The position numbers and the translations under genes were made by a program. Below are positions 46,501 through 57,626 of a stretch of 64,000 bases of DNA, piece after piece. The stretch lies in assembly GCA_037903355.1 (NCBI GenBank), contig JBAJFE010000021.1, positions 124,001 to 188,000 on the forward strand, written 5' to 3'. This DNA is from Trichuris trichiura. Lineage: Eukaryota > Nematoda > Enoplea > Trichinellida > Trichuridae. Every line of letters begins with the position of its first letter. Position 1 is the first letter of the stretch. The notes under the pieces were generated by a model. That model saw only the letters and a program-made list of their open reading frames with translations, ran no database searches and was not told the DNA's origin.

Positions 46501-49500
46501 TATCTACCTTGGGTAATTTCTTCACCATCGGTCCCCTCGTGGAGAATTATTTCGCCCACTACGGGATTTTCAATATACTTTGGATCAATACTGTCCGCCA
46601 ACTTCAGCAAAGCGCCAGCGTACCACGCGCCGTCTTTTACAATCTCCATCTGGTCTCCATTCGCGGAAGTTTCGGCGGGCTCACGCTCTGATGTTTTCTC
46701 TTCTGCGCCGCTTTCTTCCTTGAAAAAGAGCGGGAAACTTTTAAGCAAAAGGCGGCAATTTAAAAAATTAATCAAACTCACAACAAAGTAAGTCATTCGG
46801 CTGTCCTGCAGTCGATTAGACATTTCTTCAAAACGAGATTTCAATTGGTGCTCAACGGTGTCTTCGGACGAGTCTAGCTCGTTGGAATCCAAGGTGGGTA
46901 CATTAGAAAGGACTGGGTTTGCTACTTGCAGCATACGTTCAATTTGAGACCGAAAGAAGTCCAAAATTTCAATCAAATCCATCTCTCTCATTCCGCGTGG
47001 ATTGAGACGTTTCATCAGCGAGTCGAACAGTTCTACATTGTTGATAAAAGTCCAACGAGGTCTTCGATTGTCAGCACCATGAACTGGGCAAGTATCCTTA
47101 CGACCAGAACAGACTAGAAGCGAACGGCGCATTTCCATTTCGCCATCAATGTTGTCCTGCCCTTTTGATACTTTCTCCAGCGAAGTTGCTTCAAAGCAAG
47201 AACCGATAACCGGATCATAGTCTTCCACCAACAATGCTCCAACTGATCTGCAAAGCCAGTAGTGCCTAAAGGCGCGATCTCGGCCACCCAATATGCCACA
47301 TTTTCCCATCAACTCGAACAGTTCCTCGACCATAGCTTGACAACAATCTTGCAAGTATTGTCGTTGCAACTTGCGAACAAAATCAATTTCGGCTACTTCC
47401 AACTTTTCGAAAAGTACATTGTTTAAAAGGGATCTGGCGGAATCCTTGACCGTCGAAACGGTTGCTTGAAGCGAACACGAAGGATCCTGCATTGGCTTGG
47501 CGATCAAACGTTGCAACTTGCGCGTTGCTTCCAACATTCTCTTATCGTAGGACGGTTCTGGTTCTACGGTCGCGTTGTTGCTGTTCGATTTTTCCTTGGC
47601 CGACAGGCGAAAGCGCGCCGTCGTAGCTTCCTTTTCAAAGCGACTGTCCAAAACGCACATGTGGCGCATTTGGACGCGCAAGTTTCGTACGCGCTCCAAG
47701 TTTCTGTCCAATCGAACGCGAAAGGCCGTAAACGTAAGCAATTGGTCTCGAAGAACAGTCAACACGTCCAAACGGTCGCTTGGCGAAAATTCGTAAACCG
47801 ATTCGGTTTTCAGCCGATCAACAAAATCGTGATGAGATAAGACGAACTGGAATGCCTGGTCGTCGAAACACTTGAAGCCACCTCGGCTTAAATAACGAAA
47901 CCTTGCATTCTTTGAACCAGTAAAGTATCCGCTAACAATGAAATAAACCCTGAGCACTTCGGTTAACGTATAGCCATCCAGTGGCAGATATCTTGCGCTC
48001 AGACCTAGAAAACCAAAAAATGAATTTTTCACGTAAACAACCACGCGCCCGCTAAATCAATGCTGATAGAGAAAGCTTTCTTCTCGAAATTTACTTTTTC
48101 ATATCATTTTTTAAAATACAGAATGTCGAACTTTTCGTACACAACCCCGTTTTCTTCTTTGTTGCCAATGATAGACAAAGATTTCGGGACGTAGCTTATC
48201 CGAGACGCCAAAGGCGGGATGAACTGTGCCCTGAAAGCTTAGTCATTCCTAGACAACAAATAAAACGGTTTGGGGCGTTTAAAGAAAAAAAATATACGCT
48301 TTTTACTTCTACGCACATTTGCCTAGATCTTATTTCGTCTTGTTTCATTATAGGAATAATCATTTTGTTAAAGCTAAAAAAGATACGGACCCTTCGGGAT
48401 TAGAAGACGTCTTGTAAATATCCCCTCAAACGATGGGGCGTGTTCTGGCAACGAAAGCCGTGTACGCGTTTTCCCCTTGATAAGTTCTGCATAGGAGAAT
48501 CATTGAATTTAAAAACAACCACGAAAAAGCCATACCTCCAACCTCACGTTGCTTATTTAATTTTGCCCCATTTTATTTGATATATAAACAACTCGCAACG
48601 GGAAGATCACAACCATTTACTGTTTAAAAATTAACTACTATCCCTAAAACCACCACCGACTATACAACAATGTCATATTTATAACTGCTGCTAAGACATT
48701 GATCATGGGCTCAGATGTATCTAGAAAGGCACTGAATTACTAAGTAACAAACGAATTTGAGTACGAGTTAAAAGCAACAAACTTAAAGTTTGTAAAGGTC
48801 AGCGGAAGTGAGCACTTTAAACTCAACTTGTATGCGGCAGATTGTCACTAAACGTTGTTGCATAATCTTTTCACAGCTGAAAGATCAATGCTGAGGGATT
48901 ACAATGCCTATAAAAATCAACTATTTCCGTCGTCAGCGTTTACGCGAAGAAAACAACAGACTAAACGGCTGATCTGTTCGGAAATCGTTTCGTCCTAGTG
49001 ACGACGGATAAACCGACGCATGGTTTCTTCTTTTCGTTACCACACGACTAAAATACCTTCCAAAATTATTATTTCTTCCAGTATCATAATTGGGCCAACC
49101 AAAGCGTACCTAAGCATCGTAAGTTGGTATACGGTAACTTAAGCTATTGTCGCGTTTTCTTTTTCAATGACAAATTTAGCTTCGGTCTTGTTGGCAAAAA
49201 AAATGGTTTTTTGAATAACGCGGTTGAATGTGGTCAAAAAAGAGACATAGAAGATATTTAGACTGCACTACGGAACGGTAAGCCTCTGCGAATTTGAAAT
49301 ACGTAAAAAACAACTGACACGTGATTAGGTGCTAGCATTGTCCGGATATTTTTAGAACTATAATACAACTTAACTCACCGTGAATATCGCGAGTCAGTTC
49401 GGACATTTTTGTAGCAAAGTCGACGTAGGAAGAGTAAAACTTGTTGACTATCTCGCTATTTTCCAACGCCACTGCCGCTTCTTCCATGCGCTCCTCGTCC

Positions 49501-52500
49501 TCTTCGTCTCCGTCTTCTTCAGTTTGGAGAACGAAAATGCGTTCCAGCAACATGCACAAAAGATTGGCAAAAGCCCCTGTTGGCCTTTTGTCAAATAAAG
49601 CCATGTAAAGCTGCGTCAACGAGAAGTTGTCGGGAAAGAAATCAGTCACATTCAGCATGTCAGCGTAGGAGTGGATGAATTCCAGCAGAGACATACAGTC
49701 GCCAAAACGTTCCGAACTGATTCCATCCGGTAAAGATACAGTCGGAAATATCGGAAAAGGCTTATGATCATCGCACAACAGATCGTCGCGACTTTTTCGC
49801 CATTCCAAAAGCAGTTCACGGTCTTGACGTCGACGCAGACGGTCCGACTCCTTTCGCTAAACAAAAAAAAAGCTCACACAAAAGTTGACAAAAGAAATAT
49901 AAGCGTCCTAAAACCTCATTTTTTGCCCTTCTTATCATTGCACGAACCATATTACACTCCGCATCCGTTACTTTGCTACCACGTTTGATTCGCTTTTCTA
50001 AATCATCGCCTAACTTGACATTGAGTTCACGAGCCTCTTGTATGAGAGATGAAGCGAGTTGTCGATTTCTTTCCTTTTCTCGGTCGATGATATAAACCTC
50101 ACTATCATCATTGTCCTCGTACTCCTCCTCTATTTCGATCTCTTCAGTTTTTTCTCCAATAATAGTACATTCGCTCGAATCATCGTCATCGGTGGCATTG
50201 CTTTTTAAAGGATTGGCGGGAAACACTGGAAGCGGACCATTGAAGAGATCTTTCCATTCCGTGCCTCCAATATTGTAGCTTTCTACGGTCGATTCCTGTA
50301 AGCAATTGCAAAGGATAATCAATGGGAGGTGGCCAACGAAAAGTAGCCACCTGAACAACCCAAGCGTTCTCGGAATATTCGCAACAAATTTTCAGTATAT
50401 TCTTGCATTGACGGCGAGAAAACGGCGTCTTTCGTCCTCTGGAAAAGAAAAGAAAACAAATCTCACGCAAAAGCTAACCACCGCTGCCCGTTCTGTAATC
50501 GCATTACATTACGAGAGGAGCGTCCACGTAAACTATTTCTCGTCCCGGCAGAATTCTTTCTTCAACGCTGCCTTCCTTGCACTCATCGTACGGCTTAATT
50601 CCGTAGCGAAGAGAGCCTAACCATTCCTCGCTGCTAAAAAAAGGCAACAAACGAAATGGGCAGAAATAAGCGGGATTAGAAACTTACGTGGTTTGACCTT
50701 GCCGGGCAATAACTTCATTAAACGGAAATTCTTCAAAGTATTTCTCCTTCTCAGGCGACCATTCTATGGACTTTACCACGCCACTCTTTCTAGTAAGCCA
50801 ATACAAATGACTTTAAGATTGTATTATTATCCTTTAGCAGCTAAGTTTAGCTTTTAGTTAAAAAGAGTTCGGCAAATTATGCCTTTTAAACGCATTTCTA
50901 TCAATGGATTACAAAGCTTACGACTTCCAGGAACTAACTGCAGGAAAACTAGAAATTTGAATATATGACGAAACCAGATCTTACACGAACAATGTATTAC
51001 AACCTTTTGGAGATGTCTATTACCTATACGATAGAATCAATGGACTTGAATGCATGCTGTTTCGTTTAAACCATGGACGAAACGTCTATAGCAATGAGAC
51101 TGAATTCGGCTTATAGGGATGGGATACTAACGTCTTCCAAAAATGGCACTCTTAATTTGTTCATAAAGGAATATATATATACTGACTTGACAGACTACAC
51201 TGTAAGCCGTCGCGGGTCTACTGAAATTTCATTGATCTTTGCTGCGGTAAAAAAGAATAACACTGCTTCACTTACTCTATTGCTTCTTTACGATATGGTC
51301 AAGTCGTACAATTAGCTCTCGTCGAAATTCAATGAATACAGATTTTAGCCTCTGAATAGTGTCCGTTTCATTTTTAATGTACTTCTCTTTATTTGACAAC
51401 TCTACTACACACGAAGCTTTCGGAAAAAAATGTAAAATACATACGGCATATTTCGGATAAAAAAGGGGAGTATCTGCAAAAGTTGTACCCCTTAACTAAA
51501 CAGATAAATTCTATAAGAAGCATATGGCTTTGACTTTGATTTTCGTAAAAAATAATTAAGTTTGAAAACAGATCGTAGAAAAAGTCTTATTTTTAATTTA
51601 GGCTGTTTGTTTAATTTAAACTGCATTTGACTAGGCCTTATTTGACACACGAACAACTCCCAATAGCAAAACCGCGGGGATCTGACCGTTTAAAACCTGA
51701 CTACTATGTTTAACTGATTACTATGTTTAAACAATCAGACACTATGTAACGACACCATACTTATGACTAACTGTTATAACATTGATATCGATATCAGACA
51801 GTCCAAAATAACTGAAGTTAAAATTTTTAAAATGGAGTCCAAAATCACACAACGCTTCCTACAATCTGCTGTATCACAGAATCATTGCTTTTATGAACTA
51901 CAAATTACGTATCCGTGTATATAGTAATGTCGTCTTCATACTCTAACTTACAAACGCAGCTCAAAAGGTACTTTGCCTTATGCTTTAATTCCATAAGCTT
52001 TGAGGAAAAGTAAAAAGGCCACCATAGATAGATTAACTAAGCAATACATTTACGATTAAGAGGCACATACAGGCGTCCTTACGAGAAATATATTATGAAC
52101 AGATACGGCGGATATACATACCTACGACCGCGTGCGCCGGTGTATTCCACATCCTCTCCAATGAAGTAGTGATCAGAGACGAAGCTGTATACGTCACTGG
52201 TAACCGCACTTAGCGTGGACCGACTAGTTAAACCGACAATAAAGAGCACAGGCCGGATTAAAGTTTCTGGAAAATTTTTCAATGTCGCAGAACTGGCCAA
52301 CTCTCTTTCCAACGCTTCCTATGGAAAAGATAAGCACTGGTCAAATACAGAGAGTCTGCGCGCCAACCATGAGCGCAGGAAACACGCATCTAATGACTGG
52401 AACAGGAAAAAAACGTGCACACCAAAGCCGACATTACACGTGCGCAATGTTGGCCAGCTAAGCGATAAAAAGGGTAATAGTGCAAATTCCTACTTTGGAT

Positions 52501-52910
52501 AACCAACCGTCATTTATAAAACTAAAAACCCATTTATCCAATTCCGGTAGTGGTGTACATAAAGGGACACAACCCGTGGTGTAACGACGAGGCAATCGTA
52601 AGGATACATGTTACTATAGAAATTCGGGATAAATTTGGCGCCAAAACTTACTTGGTAAGTCAATCCCTGACGTCCAGTGGCTGTGCACTGCCATACGCAA
52701 GATTTGAGCAAGAGAATTCGGTTGAAGTAGCTCCTGCAAAGAGGATGGGCGTCGGCAACATTTTACTCTTTAGGAGGCGCTAAGCGTGATCACTTACTCA
52801 AAACCGCGGTAAATTTCACCAGTCTGACTGCAGTAGAAGACGTATTCATCAGGCTTAAGGTCAGCCGGCGGCGGGGACACAACAAGCTTTTCGTTCATAA
52901 ACAACGGCAT
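43504..52910 (-). CDS. Acf1: ACF1/BAZ1A-type chromatin remodelling subunit (WAC, DDT, 2 PHD, bromodomain)
   Basis: Non-catalytic subunit that partners ISWI ATPases (ACF/CHRAC) in nucleosome spacing; nuclear. Thirteen exons in transcript order: 52910-52798, 52733-52652, 52318-52122, 50789-50688, 50633-50508, 50438-50351, 50295-49915, 49856-49379, 48004-46782, 46718-46508, 46456-45823, 44044-43840, 43779-43504. Phases are consistent throughout, giving 1371 residues, near the family's usual 1450-1560. The N-terminal WAC domain (about 20-120) has ADLKPDEYVFYC and CTATGRQGLTYQ. A charged coiled-coil stretch with an acidic block is followed by DDT (about 414-475, FGDCMSLLEFIHSYADML). The WHIM-like middle includes YRYLSRGGF and RDRAFRHYWLC. 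PHD1 (about 1043-1088) and PHD2 (about 1133-1178) keep C4HC3 ligands. The C-terminal bromodomain (about 1245-1345) has PDYYKIIRSPMDL and the acetyl-lysine Asn in NNCYLYN. Two introns, 46781-46719 and 43839-43780, are multiples of three without stops. Confidence 0.93.
48555..48720. repeat. Dispersed repeat copy in ACF1 intron 8
   Basis: The segment from about 48555 to 48720 resembles about 51635-51790 in intron 3 of the same gene. The shared order is a TTTATTTGAYAYA-like start, CAACTC, CGTTTAAAA or TGTTTAAAA, a CTACTATC/G run, and CATATTTATAACTGCTGCTAAGACATTGAT versus its diverged partner. No coding content; probably remnants of one small mobile element. Confidence 0.4.
51635..51790. repeat. 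Dispersed repeat copy in ACF1 intron 3
   Basis: Diverged partner of the repeat at about 48555-48720. It has an additional internal duplication of a TGACTACTATGTTTAA-like motif. No gene is visible in the remainder of this 1.33-kb intron. Confidence 0.4.
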
Positions 52911-54191
52911 TTTTCGTGTAAAATTCAACGAATGCACGTAAATCCGTTTCAACTATGGATAATTACATTTATACGGCACCAAAAGTCGCGGCGACGACGA
53001 AGTTTTCGTTACGCTTATGAACGGTGGGAGAGAAGAGCAACCACCAACCGCCAATCAATGCATTCACCATTTGTACTGCGGCCATGTTAGATTTGCGAAT
53101 GTCGTTCACGGCAAATTAAAGATCTTCAGGTTAGATTTTTCCTTACTATCGCGCATCGGCCTCCCTCATAACAAGCTCTAAACGGTTGCCTCCTTCTGAA
53201 ACAATTCATCAGCTCATGCCAAAAGTGCGCGAAAGCTAACCTGAAGACAATAACTCTATGACGTCATCCGTGGAAAGCGTTTAACTGGTAAATTACAAAC
53301 AACCATTTTCATCAGCAGAGACTGATTTGCAGGTCGGAACGCTGTATTTCTGCGCAACAAAAAAACGTTTCGGTTTAATTAAAAGGTGTAAAAAAAGGGG
53401 CGTCCGTTCGCTGAACAAAACATCGAACTTTGAAAATCGTGTAGCTGTGAGTAAAGCGGAAAGATACTTCGCTTTTATAACATATTTATCTTTGGTTACC
53501 AATTATTAAATTTTGGGCAGCTACCCAAGCTTGCCGAATAACAAATGAAAAGCCGAACGGACCTTTCTTCCATTTAGTGGTACTGTAGGTGTTCAATGAC
53601 TGTGCCGGCTGAGCTGAACGAAAAATTAATGCCGCTGTTTGCTTTTACGCAAGTTTTCAAGTGTAGTGCAATACCTTAGTTTTTACGATACGAACAGTTG
53701 AATGCATAGAAAGATTTATTCGTTCCGCTCGCGCGCGCATGCCGCCTGGCTTGTAAAAATAGTCTCAATTACTTGAAAACATGCACACGTGACAGTATGG
53801 AAGCAAATACAGTTCAACAATGATGTGCAGGTTAAATAAGCAATTACTTTGTTTTTCAACGGCAGCAATTGCTGTTAACGCTTCATCCTTTGCCATTTAA
53901 AACATACATTTAGAAATGGCAGCTGTGTCTTTCGACCGACCAGGTTGCTGTAAAATTATTGCGCGAAGAAGCAATTTCAACTTTACGGAAAAAGCAGACA
54001 TTGCAAAAGATTGAAACAATTTCCAATTTTTATTTCTTCACGTTTCAATTGCTCCTTGAATGGAAAGCATTTCCAACCGTTGTCTCACTTTATGATTGAT
54101 TATACTGACGTTGAAAATGCAATATTTTGCGCATGCGAGCGGTTCATAAATACTCTCTTTTGACCGGAAAAAGCTGCAAAACGGGAATTGA
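52911..54191. other. Intergenic DNA between ACF1 start and tubulin end
   Basis: This holds the ACF1 promoter and the tubulin 3' region. No gene is seen; the open frame at 53327-53509 and its antisense partner lack features. Confidence 0.5.
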
Positions 54192-57100
54192 TCAATATTC
54201 GCCGTCATCGCTGCTTCCTTCGTAACGTGGTTCTACACCAACTTCTTCGTAGTCTTTTTCCAACGCTAAGAGATCATCCCTGGCTTCGGCAAATTCAGCT
54301 TCTTCCATTCCTAAACGATCATAACTATATTGATGATAAAGTTACTAATCGAGCTACGGCGACATGAGGAGACTTAGTTCAACAAAAATACAATAACCGC
54401 ATAAATAACCCGCAGGATAAAAAGGATAAGCTCACCTTCACCCACATACCAATGGACAAAAGCCCGTTTCGCATACATCAGTGCGAATTTTTTGTTCAAC
54501 CTACGCCACGCTTCAACAATAGCGGTTGTGTTGCATACCATGCAAACAGCGCGGCTAACATCTGCCAAATGGCTTTCCGGAACTCTGGTAGGAGGTTGAC
54601 TACTAATGCCAACCTAAGAGAAAGGCAACAAAGCTTCATAGCCCGCATGTACCATTGATGTAACAATCAATTTACCTTGAAACCGGTGGGTGACCAATCG
54701 ACAAAGTTGATTCCTCTTTGCAACTTGATATGCTGGATGGCAGCATTCACTTCTCTCGTTACGACATCGCCACGATAGAGCAAGCAGCAAGCAATGTATT
54801 TGCCAATTCTGGGATCACATTTTACCTTAAAATAAAAATTCACCTTCACGATCGTCGAGAAGAAATACAGAAAACAATTATACGATTAAAAAGCAACCGA
54901 CCCCGGCGGGACTCGAACCCGCAATCTTCGGTTTAGGAGACCGACGCCTTCTCCATTAGGCCACGGGGCCGTCGCTTCCGATTTGACAAAGAGATTATTC
55001 GCGTTTATTCAAGAAACAGTGCGGCAAAATAAGTTTCAAAGCGCCCTATTCGATCGGAAATACGCTTATCCATTTCGCTGCCACACTTAGGGCAACATAA
55101 AGGCATTCTTCTTTTTAAGGATGCTTTCGTGCCGCTATAAATGTTGCTGCTTTGTGAGTTGTATTAGCGAGTGCGAAATGATCGATGGGAAAGAAAGAAG
55201 AACTTATTCTCCAGAGATTTTTTAATTTCGACGGAGCTGCCATTTTTCCTTATAGCTGTACACGCTTCTTGGCAGCAACGAATTTGATAGCATTCTTTTT
55301 TTGCTTCCGCGGCTGCCTTATCTGTCAACAAATAGATTTCAAGGTTGACAATAAAGATAAGGAGCTTTCTTAAAACAAGAATTGATATAGTGGATTTGGT
55401 AGACTTGTAGGAGGCAATCTATTTCCTTCGGTCTTTGCTCGCGTAGTTAACGCGAAGTTTTTCGCGATGTTCGTAGTATTATTATTAAAATTAGCTAGAA
55501 GTCTACGCGGGATAATCTTAAGAAAAAATGTTGCATAGAGTAAATAAGGATACTTTCCTCTTAGCTGCCCACCAGGCTGCCACTGGCTGCTTGTTGAGCT
55601 TGTATTACTATCTTTGGTCTAAAAGGCTCAAAATTACGCTTACGAAACTCGTACGTTGCTCGCTAGGTTTTCCCGCGAGATTGTTCAAGCCTAATGCTTG
55701 CCTCTGAAGTCTAAGCCTAACCTTAAACCGAAGCTTGCGCCTAGTAGAATAAAAGATAGCGCAACCTGAATCCGCGGACAATAGGAGACAGATAACGTGA
55801 AAAGCTCTGAATAAGCCAACCAGCATGCCAATACTTGTGCATCTGTGAATTCTGCCTGAAGCATCTTCAAGAAATAGTCTCAAATAATCGTTTCCTCAAT
55901 AATGCTAAGGTTGCTTGCTACAAAAACTGTTCATTTTCGTTGAGCCATTTTTTACGCATTTACGATGGAGCTTCGGGACCGACATTGTCCCATCGTCAGC
56001 GCAGACTGTCCAATTGGGAGAAATCAGCCCGGATAATAAACAGAAAACTATTTAACAAGAACGGACAGTTTTTCCATAATAAAGCTTCATAGAACCTAAT
56101 AAATAGCATGCTCAACACACGAGCATATAGAAAACGTTTTCGACAAGCAATTCTTGACTTATAGGAATTTACTCTTACAATCAAGGCTACACTCAATAGC
56201 ATCATTGAAAATGTTCTTTCTATTACTTCATGCAATCTCGCAGCTACTAATAGCGCTAGCTAGTACTTACCGCTTGCGATTCTGGCTTGAAGCACATATC
56301 AGTGATTTGTTTGGTTGTCAATTTTTCCAGGCGCGCCTTCGATTCAGTAATGATGGGTGCATAGGAGACAACGGGAAAATGAATCCTCGGATAGGGGACC
56401 AAATTAGTTTGGAACTCGGTCAAGTCAACGTTGATTGGTCCATTGAAGCGCAGCGACGCTGTTATTGACGACACTACCTGAGCGACGATACGATTTAAAT
56501 GATCATAGTTCGGTTGTTCAATGTCTAGATTTCGCTTGCACAAATCGTATATAGCTTCGTTGTCACTTATAAAGGCGCAATCCGAGTGGTTCAGTCCCGC
56601 GTGAGTCGTCAACACGGCATTATAAGGCTCGACCACAGCGGTGGATACCTATGTTGCGCAACTATTACAATTAGCGTGCCCAACCGAGATGCCAAAGGAA
56701 AACTAACCATTGGGGCGGGATAAATGGAGAATTGTAATTTTGCTTTTCGACCATATTCGGCAGACAAATGTTCCAAGAGCAGCGAAGTGAAGCCGCTGCC
56801 CGTACCGCCGCCAAAACTGTGGAATACAACAAAACCCTGCAGTGAGGAGCAAGACTCGGCAATTTTTCGAAATGATTCCATCACCGGTTCGATCATCGTT
56901 TTGCCGACCGTATAGTGACCCCTGGCATAGTTGTTCGCCGCATCTTCCTTTCCGCTGAGCATAAAGTCCGGGTGAAACAAGCGGCTCAAATTGCCGCATC
57001 TAACTTTGTCTACAAAACGTTTTTACAGCAACTTAAAAGGACAGCACGGGTCAATCAAAAGAGTCCCTTGGGCCAACATGGCATTCCAACTTTGCCATCG

Positions 57101-57626
57101 TGAAATTCAACAAGAAAAGATGCAAATATCGATTTTCCAATCTTGATTAACACGACAGGACAAAGTTGGCATGAGATGCCACAAAGTTTTGCGGGAACAA
57201 TCAATGCGCTTCTCTTCTAACCAAGTGAATTATTATCCCGAGGGCAGAGCCAACACATTAAGGCGGTTGACATAGAAATGATCATTCGGCAAAGCCGAGA
57301 TGAAAGCAATTTGTCTTCAAAATACCCACCTACGACGGAAGGCTCCAAGTCGACGAACATAGCTCGCGGCACCATTTGACCGGTCGCCGATTCTTGGAAA
57401 TGCGATTCCAAAGAATCTACCAAAGTATCGCCGTCTGTTGCCAGCGTTGGCTTCCAATGACCGTCCGCATCGATCTGGTGTTCCAAACAATAAAGTTCCC
57501 AACATTTTTCCCCAATCTGACATCCTGCCTGACCAACATGAACACTTATCACTTCCCGCTGAATAAGCAAAATTTCATACTTAAAATGACCAACAGTGGT
57601 ACTCGCTGTTCCGATAATTATACCAT
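54192..57626 (-). CDS. Divergent alpha-tubulin isotype
   Basis: Subunit of alpha/beta-tubulin dimers that form microtubules. Seven exons in transcript order: 57626-57624 (only the ATG), 57558-57330, 57009-56708, 56648-56271, 54825-54676, 54613-54436, 54310-54192. All phases fit and the product is 452 residues. Family marks are [12 protein letters not shown] at the start, the GTP-binding GGGTGSG at about 144-150, [19 protein letters not shown] containing the catalytic Glu, and a C-terminus SSDDGEY ending in the removable Tyr. A first exon carrying only the initiator Met is known in animal alpha-tubulins and rests here on ATG/GTATAA plus a 65-bp intron. The H1-S2 loop is rewritten ([13 protein letters not shown]), two residues longer, with no Lys at position 40, the usual acetylation site. 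Many other substitutions point to a specialised isotype. Intron 4 (1.4 kb) contains a tRNA gene. Confidence 0.93.
54898..54970 (-). tRNA. trnR-CCU: tRNA-Arg (anticodon CCT)
   Basis: A 73-nt cloverleaf on the minus strand. The acceptor stem GGCCCCG pairs with CGGGGTC, with one G-U, and the discriminator is G. The D arm contains TGGCCTAATGGA. The anticodon stem TCGGT/ACCGA flanks the loop CTCCTAA, giving anticodon CCT for AGG codons. The T arm is GCGGG-TTCGAGT-CCCGC. There is no intron and CCA is not encoded, as expected for a eukaryotic gene. It lies within intron 4 of the alpha-tubulin gene, on the same strand. Confidence 0.95.

Noticed and set aside
55608..55883. Minus-strand frame of 91 codons inside the tubulin intron
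   Set aside because: Tubulin exons 4 and 5 join without it in the conserved frame, and it has no independent gene features.
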